From NCBI RefSeq assembly GCF_016808335.1, contig NC_053153.1, positions 18,053,033 through 18,117,032 of the forward strand: 64,000 nucleotides of DNA. Reading direction: 5' to 3'. Numbering within the stretch: the stretch's first letter is position 1; the number at the start of each line of letters is the position of its first letter. This DNA comes from Panicum virgatum. Its lineage: Eukaryota; Streptophyta; Magnoliopsida; Poales; Poaceae. This document shows positions 1 to 11,368 of the stretch, piece by piece. A program made the translations under genes and the position numbers. The notes under the pieces were generated by a model, which was not told where the DNA came from, made no database searches, and worked only from the letters and a program-made list of their open reading frames with translations.

Positions 1-640
1 GATCCCCTGAAGGAGCAACCCGTTCGCCCTTTCGACTTGACCATTACTCTGGGGATGGTATGCTGAGGCATAGCAGACTTGAATACCAATGTCCGAGCAA
101 TAATCAGTAAAATCACTGCCCGTGAACTGTGTTCCATTGTCAGTGATGATCTGATTAGGGACCCCAAAGCGAATCATGATCTCATCTAGGAACTCTCGAG
201 TCTTCTTAGCTGTAATCGCCTTGAGCGGTTTGACTTCAATCCACTTGGTGAACTTGTCGATGGCGACATGCAGGTGCGTGAACCCTCCAGGAGCCGGCCT
301 TAGACGTCCCACCATGTCAAGCCCCCAAGTAGCAAAAGGCCAGCTGATCGGGATCGGCTGCAACTCCTGACTAAGGATACGGATGTTCTTCGCAGAGAAC
401 TGACAGCCCTTACATCGTTTGACGATGTCATCAGCATCCCGCAACGCCGTTGGCCAATAGAACCCTTGATTAGTAGCTTTGACTACCAACGTCAGAGGCC
501 CTGCATGATTCCCGCACACGCCGGCATGCAACTCCTTCATGAGAGATTGCCCATCAACTCGAGAGATACATCGTAGAAGAACTCCTGAGGAGTCGCCGCG
601 ACCTCATCAGGCAATGGATCCTCTGGGGGAGCAGTTGCCA
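1..640 (-). pseudogene. Tat-type integrase, partial (runs off left edge)
   Basis: The reverse strand encodes a retroviral-type integrase that would join cDNA to the chromosome. A zinc-binding segment with a CKGC pair (around 405-420) is followed by the catalytic core: an aspartate in WGLDMVG (about 310-330), an aspartate in the TDNGTQF context (about 120-140), and a glutamate in the QVERANG context (about 25-50). So all three DDE residues are visible. The C-terminal part is beyond the window. It follows the two RNase H domains, as expected for Tat polyproteins. The region around 545-700 is poorly conserved linker. Confidence 0.78.
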
Positions 641-820
641 AAGGCTTGACCTTCTTGATGATGGAGGGCTCCATCACATCTTCAACAAAGATACCCGGCG
701 GTACTTTTCTCAGCCAGAACCAATGCCTGCCAAGACGTCAGCCTCTTCATTGTACTTTCGAAGCACATGTTGCAGCTCCAACCCGAAGAATTTCTCCTCG
801 AGTTTCCTCACTTCCGCACA

Positions 821-1720
821 TTACGCCTCCATCATTGGGCTATGGCAGACAAAGTTCATGTTAACCTGGTTAATTACCAGATTCGAATCACCCCAGACCA
901 TTAGCTTCCGAATTCCCAGAGATATCGCCATTCGGAGCCCATGCAGGAGCGCCTCATACTCCGCTACATTGACTGATGTAACAAAGTGTAGACGAAGCAC
1001 ATACTTCAACTTTTCTCCTGTCGGAGCAATAAGAACAACCCCAGAACCTGCACCCTCTTTGAGCTTTGAGCCATCAAAGTGCAGGTTCCAAGTATCCATC
1101 GGCTCTGGGGGAGGTGGGAGAGTTGTTTCTGTCCACTCTGCCACAAAATCAGCCAAGGTTTGCGACTTGATCGCAATCTTGGGCACAAACTTTATGGATA
1201 GAGCTCCCAACTCGATGCCCCACTTGGCAATACACCCTGTGATATCTGCCCCATGGAGAATCGACTCCAGTGGAAACGAGGTAACCACAGAAACTTCATG
1301 GGCTTGGAAATAATGAGAGAGTTTCCGCGAAGTGATCAAGATCACATAGAGCAACTTTTGGACATGCGGATAGCGTACCTTTGACTCCCCCAATACTTCG
1401 CTGACGAAGTAAACTAGACGCTGGATCTTCTGGACATGGCCTTCTTCTTGTCTTTCGACCACCAGTGCTGTGCTCACGACTTGATTAGTCGCCGCGATGA
1501 ACAGCAAGAGTGGCTCTCCTTCAGAAGGAGTCACCAGAACAGGGGGACTCTGCAAGGTCGACTTGAGAGCCTCAAACGCGAGTTGGGCTTCCGGAGTCCA
1601 CTCGAACTTGTCCTGCTTTTTAAGCAAGCGATAAAAGGGAAGTCCTTTTTCACCGAGCCGAGCCAAGAAACGACTCAGTGCCGCATGCACCCTGTAAGCT
1701 TCTGGACATCTTTTGGACAC
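821..1720 (-). pseudogene. RNase H plus second archaeal-type RNase H of Tat element
   Basis: The N-terminal half resembles the usual Ty3/gypsy RNase H that removes RNA from the RNA:DNA hybrid. The C-terminal half (about 821-1110) starts with [15 protein letters not shown] and continues through [10 protein letters not shown] and [11 protein letters not shown]. This is the pattern of an archaeal/type I RNase H, which Tat-lineage elements carry in addition to their own. The frame differs from the RT frame just upstream, so a frameshift lies near 1690. The domain identity follows from known family patterns. Confidence 0.78.
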
Positions 1721-2517
1721 TGGGGTTGACCCATCCTCAGAATTGCTCGAATCTTCTCAGGATTAGCCTCGATACCACGATAGCTAACAAGGAACCCGAG
1801 AAGCTTGCCTGAAGGAACACCAAAGACACACTTGTCCGGATTCAACTTCCAACTCCACTTTCGCAGATTCTGGAAAGTCTCATCTAAATCAGAGATCAAG
1901 TCGCTCGCCAATCGAGACTTGATGACTACATCATCGACATAAGCCTCCACGTTCCTCCTGATTTGGGAATCGAGAGTTTTCTGAATCGCGCGCTGGTAAG
2001 TAGCCCCCGCGTTCTTCAGTCCGAACGGCATTGTTATGTAACAATACGCGCCAAAAGGAGTTATGAACGATGTGGCCAACTGGTCTTCCTCCTTCAGGGA
2101 TATCTGATGATACCCTGAATAGCAATCCAGAAAACTAAGCAGATCACACCCAGTCGTAGAATCTATGATCTGGTCGATCCTCGGTAGGCCGAAAGGATCC
2201 TTCGGGCAGGCCCGGTTGAGATCAGTATAATCAACACACATACGCCATTTTCCATTCTTTTTCTTAGCAAGTACAGGATTAGCCAACCATACTGGATGGA
2301 AGACCTCCTTTATAAACCTAGCAGCTAGTAGCTTTACAATCTCGGCCTTGATGATGCCTTTCTTGAAGTCGGTGAACCTCCTCAAGCACTGTTTGACAGG
2401 CTTAGCGTCGGGAACAATCTTCAACTCATGCTCGATCTTGTCCCTTGGAACACCCGGCATGTCTGATGGTTTCGACGCAAACATGTCGATATTGTCTCGA
2501 ATGAAAAAGACAAGCAC
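1675..2517 (-). pseudogene. Reverse transcriptase of Tat element
   Basis: This is a Ty3/gypsy reverse transcriptase. Visible blocks are GKWRMCVDYTDLNRACPKD, LSFLDCYSGYHQI, the ITPFGAYCYITMPFGLKNAG region, and the catalytic YVDD box in VEAYVDDVVIKS near 1935-1950. The thumb and connection region follow. The ORF starts without an upstream in-frame link to the protease and ends in the wrong frame for RNase H, so there are shifts at both borders (near 2590 and 1690). The copy is non-functional although the RT core itself is uninterrupted. Confidence 0.85.
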
Positions 2518-2602
2518 GCTTTCCTATTTAGGATCCAGTGCCTTGCCGATGATCGCAGTCTTGGACGGATCACCTTCAGTATCAAGCTAAATCTTCTTCC
2601 CC

Positions 2603-3280
2603 TCAGCCTCCTTTTGTTGGACCACAGTTGTGGAGCTTCTTGGACGGCATCTCGGGCTCTTCCGGAGAGTCCTTGATGTTCACGACCTCGAGTCGCGGCC
2701 TTTCAGTCTCGATCGCCATCTCCTGGCTCTGGGCGATGCCACAAGCTTCCTGCTCGCAGTCGTAAGCCCGGAGAACATCGCCACGGATGGTGATGACTCT
2801 CTTAGGTCCTGGGACCTTCAGCAGGAGATAGGCATAGTGGGGAACTACCATGAACTTGACAATTCCGGGTCTGCCCATGATGGCGTGGTACGCAGCCTCG
2901 ACATCGACCACCTCAAAACAGAGCCTCTCTGTACGGTAATTGTCAGGATCACCGAATGTAACAGGCAGAGAGATCTTACCCACCGGGGTTGTTGAGACTA
3001 TCGGTATGAAACCGTGGAGAGGTGCAGTACTGGGTTTCAACTCTTCTGCCGGAATCTTCATAGCCTTGAACGTCTTTCGGAACAGGATGTTGAGTCCTGA
3101 ACCACCATCGATCAAACAGCGAGTTACTTGGATCCCCCGGATGGTCGGATCGACCACCAACGGATAGCACCCGGCCGCCGGGATGCAAGTCGGCTGATCT
3201 TGTCGTCCGAAGGAGATCGGAGTTTGAGACCAACTGAGGAACTTAGGCTCTGCCGGGTGAATCGAATTGATCGATTTCAA
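2603..3280 (-). pseudogene. Retropepsin-like protease region of Tat element
   Basis: The minus-strand ORF carries the aspartic-protease signature CLIDGGSGLNILF. The active site reads D-G-G rather than D-S/T-G; variants of this kind occur in Tat elements. It lies between gag and RT, the normal place. Sequence continuing to about 3490 on the same strand (RINCIHGG) looks like the gag-protease linker, with a stop or shift between it and gag. Confidence 0.72.
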
Positions 3281-3496
3281 CTCTCGGCGAGTTACCTCTG
3301 ACTTGCGCTTTGACTCATAAGCTTGCTCTCCCCCGTGGATGCAATTGATGCGATCCGCCGGTTTCTGGTATTCGCCCTGAGGATCTGCGCCTGCTGTGGG
3401 AGGTGGTGGCAGTGGCCTGTTAGCATTGCCCCCAACCGTCTGTTGGCGATACCACGTACACTGCTTCTCCTTGAGGAACCTCTTTAAGAAGTTGCA

Positions 3497-4288
3497 CTAT
3501 GCAGTGGTGTGGGTGTTAGTGCCGTGGAATATGCATGTACCAGACATGATTTCCCTGTAGTCAACCCGACGGGGCCTAGGCTCTTCTTCTTCCTCACCGA
3601 CAAAGTTGACAGCGTCCTCAGCACGCCATTTCTTCCTGGGAGGGTCATCTTGATCTTTAGCCTTGGCCTTGCCCTTTTCGTTGTAGGGATAGTAATCGAG
3701 GAGTTTGGAGCTGGCGAACTTGTGTGCTTCATCGAAAATCTCCGGGACCCAGTGCTTCCGGAGCTCGGGGTCGCGGACACCTTTGATGAACGCCGCCAGA
3801 ACAGCCTCATCCATGGCCGTGGGAGTTGAAGTCCGAGCATCGCAAAACCTCATGATGAAGTCACGGAGCAACTCGCCCTTCCTCCGTGTCAGCTGACTGA
3901 GAGAATGGGATGGATTGGGGCGCTTCCAGATTCCCTTGAAGAAGTCCCAGAACATGGTTCTGAGCTGTCTCCAAGAGTGAATAGATCCCTTCTTTTGATT
4001 TGTTAACCAAGCCCTGGCATTATCATCCAACACGACTGGAAGATAATTGGCCATGACATAGTCATCCCCTCCAGCCGCACTGATGGTGATGGCATACTTG
4101 TCAATCCAGCTCTGGGGGTTGGACTTGCCATCGTAGAGTTGGATGTGGGCTGGTTTGAACCCCTCGGGCCATTCGACATCCCGAAGATATCGATCGAAAG
4201 CCATGACGGATGTCGTAGACGCCCGACCGCGGCGATGCCGTGGCTCCCGATCGGAGTCAAATGATGAAGACGATGATGGAGACGGCAA
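3497..4288 (-). pseudogene. Gag, C-terminal part, Tat element
   Basis: This encodes the retrotransposon capsid domain. The visible blocks are DVEWPEGFKPAHIQLYDG, PQSWIDKY, ARAWLTNQKKGSIHSWRQL, GELLRDFIMRF, then AMDEAVLAAFIKGVRDPEL and a basic KGKAKAKDQDDPPRKKWR tail. It corresponds to 61,020-61,580 of the second Tat element in this window. The N-terminal half of the same gag lies on the far side of the insertion at 4309-8242. Confidence 0.82.
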
Positions 4289-4303
4289 ACGTCGACGGTG
4301 TTA

Positions 4304-4308
4304 GTCGG
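4304..4308. repeat. Target-site duplication GTCGG, left copy
   Basis: The five bases next to TGTGGCAG are repeated at 8243-8247 next to TGTCACA. Confidence 0.85.
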
Positions 4309-7300
4309 TGTGGCAGAACCACCTGAATTATCTCGGTTCAAGTGCGTTGGCCATCACCATAAAGGCAACACCGACACAAACGCACTTCAAACGGAACAAT
4401 TCTTGGTCTGTCGGGTAACGTCCCGATACAACCACCGGTTCTCGGATCGAACAAGCATACCCCGCACGAAGGCGAGTCCAGAGATATTACAACCACATAT
4501 TTTACAACACAAGCATAATAGTTATTACAAACCAGTTCAAAGCATTATTACAGATCCAAACTCAGTAAACGTTATACAAGCCAAAAGTTTAAAGTTCAGA
4601 GTTTAAGCAGCGGAAAGAAAACACGATGGCTACAGCACATCGTAAACGGATACCGAGCTAGCCCAAGCAAGGTATCACTCATCGGGGTCATTGCTGGCCG
4701 AAGACGGATCCCACTCTACTGACCAGCCAGGAGGCAAAGAGTAGGGCCAAGACAAACTAGCGATCTGGTCCTCAAAACTCATACCTGAAAAATGTTTCAA
4801 CAGCAAGGCTGAGTATTCTAATACTCAGCAAGACTTAACCGTCAACGGGTATACTTAGCCCACCTAACTAGACTATGCAGGGTTCTGTGAGGCTCTGGTT
4901 TTCCTTTTGCTGAAAAGCAATAAAGAGTAGGTCCTTACTTTCAAATTTTAGCTTTCAAGATTCTAGTTGATTAACCATTCTATGTAAGCAACTACTATTC
5001 AACCATGGTAGAACTTTAAACAAACATCAAGATTGATCATAATCATGTTGCTCTTATTACTCTGTGTGGCAAAGAGATCAAGCAGTCCCAAACCGTGAGA
5101 AGCGGACGATTCGAATCGAATTTGTTAACCTGGCCAGGCAGACCTAACACACACATTTGGAACATCGTCGGGTCGTTCCCAAACAACTGTTTACCTTTCA
5201 TTCCGACCTGTGGATAGTGCCACTCTCCCCGACTACAAGGCACCAACCTCGTCCCTGTAGCCGCGGTGTTGCGCAACATAAATATAAATAAAAACCTATC
5301 TCTAAGAGAGAGTGGAAGGTATATCCACTCACCGGTCCTATCGGCTACTAGGCTTACCGCGTACCATATTTACGGCATGTGGCTAGTACGTTCAAAAACT
5401 TAACCAACACTACCACACACCGCGACCTCAGCAAGTTTATCAACACAGACGGGGTCTCACACAAAGTCATGATATCGAACAAGACCCCGTCCATCGTCCT
5501 TATATTGATAGCAGAAAGTAAACAAGCAATTCCTATAGAGCTCGCGAGTGACAGGCAATCACTCGACTTTTACCGGTCCTATAAGCTTAGCAATTATTCG
5601 AACTCAGGTCTAGTGTTCAGTACATAGGTTCCTAGGATCATGCATCTAGGATTTCAATTCAAATCCTAAGAACTGTAAATGCACAAGTAAGTAATAACGA
5701 TAAATGGTAATAATTTGAAATATAGGTTATGTCCGGGACTTGCCTTCTCGGTAGTCGCTAGCTAAGATAGCCTTCGACTCTTCCGAACTTTGGTCCGGGT
5801 CTTCAGTCAGTACGGCGGCGTTCACTTGGGCTTCGTGATCACCTCCTTCGGACTCCGGGATCAGCTCGTATGTCCCGTCCGCTAGAACCGCCGTATCTAT
5901 ATGTGATGCAAGAGATGAAATTACAACCACATACATTCCACGATAAAGTTGTAGTCTACAAATAGCAACAAAACTTAGCATATGGGCAATCGTTTATAGA
6001 GTAGTAACTTAACATGTCATACTACACAAGGCATCATGATCAACAGCACAAAAGAAGCTCACTAACTTGATAAACAAGTTGTAGTTGATTCCTATAGTTT
6101 GCAATTCATGGTTTGCTAATAAATACCTAACTCAGCACACATTCAGTAGTAAATTCAGAAAAAATTACATCAAACAGAAAGTAAACAGAGTAATCTATCC
6201 TGCAAATTTCATACCAAATAATGCAGCCATTTATTTAGAACAATTCTTTTATTCAGACAACTCCTAGAAAAAGATTGAATTATACAGGTTATACCAGAGC
6301 AAATTAGAAGCTAGAAATTTAAAAGCAGGTCTAAAAAGAACTAAATTAGCTACTGTAAAATTTTCAGGATTTATTCTGCACATAATTAATTCTGAGAAAA
6401 AAACAAAACTGACAGCAATCTAACAAGATTCATTTTTAGATTCTGTTCTCATCATGAACTAGTGCTCAATTTTTACAGACAGTAACATATGACTACAAAA
6501 AGGCTCTACAAATATTATCAAGATTTTATAAGTAATGAAACTATTTATCATGATTAAAGCTCACTTAACAAGCATTAAATCACAGAAATAGCTAAACATA
6601 TCAAAAAAATTCCAAACTTGGGAAACAGCAATGTTTTAGTAACATACGATCCTGGAAAAAGTTTTACACACATAACATTAGTCTTTCAACCAGCACAAAT
6701 AAATTAGCCAAAGTAGTATATTTAAGAATCTTGAATCTTTGACCTAGCTAATGATGTCAAAAAGGTTTCAAATTTTTACCAGGAACTAATAACAATACAA
6801 GACACAATCAACCCAAAAATCACATGCAGTTAATGAGTATAACTCATGGAACAAATAAAGCATATTTATTTTTTCCTTTTTCTTGGATTAAAATACAGAT
6901 CAAAAATGAAGATGTGCATGTAACAAACTTTGTAGATCTTCTAACAAGGATTCCAAATCATTTGGGTTAGTATTTTTCTGATTTTTCTAAGGATTTCTAT
7001 GGAATTTCAAAGTTCAGCCTAAAAGTAAAAAGGAAAAGACATGAAAACTTGCAGACAGGCTCCTAAAAGAAAACGAATCCTAGCAGATATGCCCCTGGTC
7101 GGGGTCAAAACAGTGGAGCGGGAGTTGATCGGCCGAATCCGGTGGCGGCGATCGCCGGCGGCGAGGGTGAAGGGGCTGGGGAGCAAGGGGAAGTCAACGC
7201 GCACCTAAAGGTGTGCTTGCACGGGTCTGGGCGAGCAGAGCGGCGGCGGCGGAGGTTCAACGGCGGCGAGGGTGCTCCGGTGAGTTCTGGGCGAGGAGAA

Positions 7301-8242
7301 GTGGTCTGTGAGCTGCGCGAGGTCGAGGCGAAGCTGATGGTAGGGTTAGCGTGGGCGGAGGAGGGCTGCAGTGGCGGGTTCACGGTGGCGTCGAGCTCGC
7401 CGGCGTTCGGGCGGAGCGGCTGCGTTCCGGGGTGTTGGAGGTAGGGAGCTGGGAAATGAGCGCGAGGATTAGGATGCTGGGGTGTTCTGGGTGTTGGGGC
7501 GCGTGAGAGTTGGGGGCCTGGGGCTCTGCAGCGAGCTCGCCACCGCGGCGGCGAGGTGGCGGCCGCGGAGCTCGGCCAGGACGTCGTGGCAAGGGGAGGG
7601 GGCTCCAGCGCGTGGGAAGGTAGGTCCAGGGGTCAAGGGGGTGACGCGTGGGGCGGTGGAGCAGCAGGAGGTGGCCGGGACAGGCCCCGAGCGGCGGGCA
7701 GCGCGGCGCTGACTGCCGGCGGCGTGAAGCAGAGGAGCAGGCAGGAGGAAGAAGAAAGGTGGACTGCTTTGTGAAATTTCAGGTAATTCCAGGGACTCTA
7801 CTGTAAAACAACAATAACTTTTAAACTAGGGCTCAAATGAAAAAGTGCCCAACATGAAAGTTGTTCAATTTTTCAAGATCTACAACTTTGATGTTGTGAA
7901 AAATTTGATTTGACCAAAGGTTAAAGAGTTATTTTGAAAACAAAGGAAGGATTTTTAATTTAATGGACTTTTGTCTTTTCCATTGCAAATTCAGTTTAAT
8001 TTCAAACTAAAAAGCAAAATTTTCTGCCAAGCAATGATTACCCTGAATTTTGCAAATAAACCCTCCACAAAAACAATATTTGCTCTCCCTACTCAACTTA
8101 AATTATAGAAAAGACCTTGCATAAAAATCATAATTACACAATCAACCTTATAATTTTGCAATAAGGTCCTTGATCAAGCAAAATAAGCACATGATACATA
8201 AAATAAATGCAATTCTATTGTGCAGACACCTAGGGTGTCACA
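4309..8242 (-). mobile_element. 3.9-kb non-coding TG...CA unit, probable long solo LTR or non-autonomous LTR element
   Basis: On the minus strand it begins TGTGACACCCTAGG (8242) and ends GGTGGTTCTGCCACA (4309). It is flanked by the 5-bp TSD GTCGG at 4304-4308 and 8243-8247, so it is a precise insertion into gag. No RT, gag or integrase homology was seen. It holds AT-rich flanks and a GC-rich core (about 7100-7740). The unit at 27464-29403 has similar ends and shares short internal blocks with it. Long ORFs in the GC core are low-complexity. It may be a solo LTR of a long-LTR gypsy family or a LARD; no internal LTR pair was found by eye. Confidence 0.75.
4808..4829. repeat. Perfect 10-bp-arm hairpin in the 3.9-kb unit
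   Basis: The arms GCTGAGTATT and AATACTCAGC are separated by two bases. In the unit's own (minus) orientation this lies about 3.4 kb from its start. A role in RNA structure is inference only. Confidence 0.6.
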
Positions 8243-8247
8243 GTCGG
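8243..8247. repeat. Target-site duplication GTCGG, right copy
   Basis: Partner of 4304-4308. Gag homology resumes immediately beyond it. Confidence 0.85.
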
Positions 8248-9081
8248 GAGACGGCCGGCGTTCCCGATCTTGCTACTCATGTCGTCGACGATCTTCTTCG
8301 CGCTCCCTCCAGTTCGAGTCAATCTTGTCACGCAAGTCACGGTTCTTCTTGTAACCATGATGGTCACGCTGGTGCCTTCCCTCGTCGCGTCAGTGACGGC
8401 GATTATCGCCGCCTCCCTTGTTCTCACTAGCCGCTTCTTGATTATCCCCTCCTTCGGGACCGGCCCGACTCGGGGTTTTAGCGGTGGTAGAGATCTGGGC
8501 CATGGCAATCTCCAAGATCTGCTTAGCTTGATCGACTAGAGGATTGGCAGCCTGCCCATCCAGTGTCTGGGTGATGAGCTGGTCGAGAAGTCCCTTCGCC
8601 TGAAGCAGGTTCTGGCTAGGGTTGTTATAGACCTCGATTGCCCCGACTCGAGTGATGACTGCGTTGTGCGGGGTCTCGGGGAGACGCCCCCTTTTGAGGA
8701 CAAACTCGGGACTAGGATGAATTCCAAGGTGGAGTTGTTCCTGAGCAATCTCAGCCTCGAGGGCCTCCTGCCTTTGCCGAAGTTGCTCGAGCCTCCGTTG
8801 ACTTTTGGCTTGCTCGCGTTTTTGGCGTTGCTCCTCCGTCTCGTTTGCCGAGGCAGTATCAGCCATGAAGACCTCGCGAGTTGGATCTGAGTCCGAAGCC
8901 ATCCGTGCCGGGGGAGCTGGTCCTCCAATCTGGATCATGGTAGTGCCTTGCCCTGATCGACGATCTGGGCACTAGTGAGTTGCAACTCGCCTGAACTCGT
9001 TGGATCTGGAACCTGAGGAGGAGTCTGGATCTGGCTTGGGCCTTGGATGACACGGTCGTACTCGACTGGGACTGGACCAAG

Positions 9082-9086
9082 TTGAG
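9082..9086. repeat. Target-site duplication TTGAG, left copy
   Basis: Repeated at 18841-18845 and flanks the Athila-like element exactly. Confidence 0.88.
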
Positions 9087-10358
9087 TGCTGACGGCTGTT
9101 ATCTCACAATTTTATGCCGTCAACACCTGCAATTAACACTGAAATTAAGACACAAAGCATAGTGGTAGGAGTTATTACTAACGAATTCCACGAGTTTTGG
9201 TGTAATCTTGTGTTGCAGGTAATTATCATATCTTTCAGGGGCTAAAATGCATAAATCCAAAAGCCAGATCTAGCCCAGCTGGCCCAAGGGAGTAACCGGC
9301 CCAAAACCGATGAAAACCCGTGGAGGATCGAAATCCAACAGGTGGGCCGGGCTAGATTCCACCTGGGAAGGCCGCCACCCGAGACTGGACCCGAATGGGC
9401 CCAGCCCTAGGTCGGCCGACCCAGGGGTTGGCCTGCTTGGGCCCAGCCGGTGGGATGCGGTTGCTGAGGCAGTTCACAGGTCGGTGCTCACGTTGGATTT
9501 ACCGGCAAGCAACCGTAACCGCCATGACACGTGGCAGAAGGAGAGAAGAAGGGGGAAACTTGCATGCTACTCAAGCTACTCTCCCAAGGCACCTCCCCTA
9601 TAAATGCAGCTCCTCTCCACTCCTCTCAACACACATTCCTGCTTGGAGAAGCTAGAGCCACTTTGTTCTTAGTGCCATATCCTTTAGAGTGAGTGAGTAG
9701 AGAGTGAGAAGGAAGAAGGAAAGGCGAAGCTCCGGAGTTCTGTCGGAAGCTCCCCTCTCTCTCTCTACCCTTGTAAGTTCAGCAGTACTTTACTCTAGTA
9801 TAATATATTGAAGTTATTTCAGTATTACTTATTCTAGTTGTTGTGCTGAGTTCTACTTGTGTGATTATTTCTGAGTTAGCTCCTATTGAATACCAGATTG
9901 CCGTCCGTTAGTAATAGTGGTGTCTTAGTGAATTGATCATCACTAGGATAGTGGTTGATTTGCATAAGCATGGTGCTTAGGCATAGATCACCTGCAAGTG
10001 TTGTGGCTCCGCACCGTTAGTAAGGGGTAGGTGTAGCAGTAGTGACAGCCCGTAAGATCACCCAATTCCCCCCGGTCGTGATACACAATAGGGTTGAATC
10101 TGGTAGCAGCGCGCATGCCAGTGCTCCCGAGTAACCTTGATAGGATTAAATTAGCTTTCTTAAGACACTGTTCACACTAGTTGAACCTCTCTCTCACTAG
10201 GCTCTCTCCTATCCAGTAGCGTGTCCTTGGTTAGACTGTAGACGAGACAACCCTCCGTTCCTCGAGAGATCGATACCTTGGAATACTCCCGGGTGAAGTG
10301 GTACAGCGGTATTCCGTGCGCTTGCGGATTTTTCTGTGTGCGTTAGCAAATACCAACA
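9087..10358 (+). repeat. 5' LTR of Athila-like element
   Basis: Starts TGCTGACGGC (first dinucleotide context mutated relative to TGTTGACG in the 3' copy) and ends CCAACA. It has a TATA-like CTATAAATG at about 9598-9606 and a CT-rich stretch at 9753-9770. The length is 1272 bp against 1293 bp for the 3' copy. The main length difference is one missing unit of the GGTCGGCCGACC repeat near 9408. Confidence 0.88.
9597..9606 (+). promoter_or_regulatory. TATA-like box in 5' LTR
   Basis: CTATAAATG lies in the middle of the LTR, and the matching site in the 3' LTR is at about 18088. It is a plausible start region for the genomic RNA (inference). Confidence 0.55.
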
Positions 10359-10366
10359 AGCATTTC

Positions 10367-10384
10367 TAGCGCCGTTGCCAGGGA
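10367..10384 (+). other. Primer binding site, tRNA-Asp type
   Basis: TAGCGCCGTTGCCAGGGA lies 9 bases after the LTR end. It differs at two positions from the common plant PBS complementary to the tRNA-Asp 3' end (recalled from family knowledge). Confidence 0.6.
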
Positions 10385-10617
10385 ACGGTTGCTGTTTATC
10401 TCCGAACCCAGTCTAACCACGTATCCTTTCCCTTTTACCTATCTTCTACCTTTACCCCCGCTACCCTTAGAAAAGTTCATGTTCATACTTTTCTACGCTT
10501 CCAATGAAGCAATCCATTTGTGCGTATTCCGCACCGTCGGGCGAATTCTATGAGCCGCCTCCTTCATCGTAGCCTATTTTAACATGCGGCTATGAATTCA
10601 GTGCCGACTATATCACC

Positions 10618-11356
10618 ATGATTCGAGAACAATCCTTCTCGGGTAGAGACCAAGAAAATCCCGACCACCACCTGCGAGAATTCGAACAGCTCTGCGCATG
10701 CTTGTCCATTGAGGGCATGGCAGCAGAGACTGTCCGGTGGAAGTTGTTCCCGTTTTCTCTTCAAGAGAGGGCCGAAACAATGGTACATCCAAGCCGTTGG
10801 GTCAGTGAATGGCCGGTGGAGTGAATTGCGAAACAAATTTTGTTTAGCATTCTTCCCGCTTTCACGCATTACGGCCCTCTGACAGGAAATCCTTGGATTC
10901 CAGCAGTTGGAGAAGGAATCTTTAGGAGTTGCCTGGTCTAGATTTAACCTCTTGGTGAAATCAGGACCGAACTTGTCCATCCCTACACCCGTTCTCTTAC
11001 AACACTTCCATCCAGGGTTGAACAAGGATTCGGCAATGCACCTAGACCTGGCCGCCGAAGGTTCGTTCATGCACCTAACCCCGTCCGAAGGAGTTGAAAT
11101 CCTAGATCGTATCATGGAAAACACCTCCTTCGTAGAACCCGTTAGTGAACCACCTCCGCCTGAGCCAGTGTCTCCTATCATAGAGCATCCCGTAGATGAG
11201 TCCACTCCTGAAACATCTACAAACACATCTAGGGAGCCATCTCTCGAATCCCATACTCTAAAGATCGAAGAAATTCGACCTATAGAGTATCTCTATGAGT
11301 TCAAGGAAAGCTTCAATGAAGATTTTGGCAATACCTTGAACGACCAATACAAGTGA
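10618..11356 (+). pseudogene. Decayed gag of Athila-like element
   Basis: The first segment (10618-10824) contains DQENPDHHLREFEQLCACLS and VRWKLFPFSLQERAE, which resembles the capsid domain of Athila-type gag. A shift follows, and 10907-11356 continues with EKESLGVAWSRFNLLVKSG, a Pro/Glu-rich stretch and an acidic end. The normal gag of such elements is longer and ends in a zinc knuckle. None is seen here. The stop near 11354 lies just before pol, which is in another frame. Confidence 0.6.
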
Positions 11357-11368
11357 AAGCCCCTAGCC

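Larger units (their letters stand above)
8243..9086 (-). pseudogene. Gag, N-terminal and middle part, Tat element
   Basis: The ORF at 8938-8390 encodes DPTREVFMAD, a Gln/Glu-rich heptad-like segment (EEQRQKREQAKSQRRLEQLR) and the block LHLGIHPSPEFVLKRGRLPE. The same order appears in the second Tat copy near 60,180-60,600 (VPTREVFMA, LELGVPATPEF). Upstream sequence to 9086 continues the gag until it meets the Athila-like insertion at 9087. The likely product is a nucleocapsid precursor with an N-terminal coiled coil. It ends at the GTCGG site. Confidence 0.75.

Noticed and set aside
7105..7774. Several ORFs in the GC-rich core of the 3.9-kb unit
   Set aside because: They overlap on both strands with biased composition. 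The region behaves like an LTR promoter/leader, not a gene.
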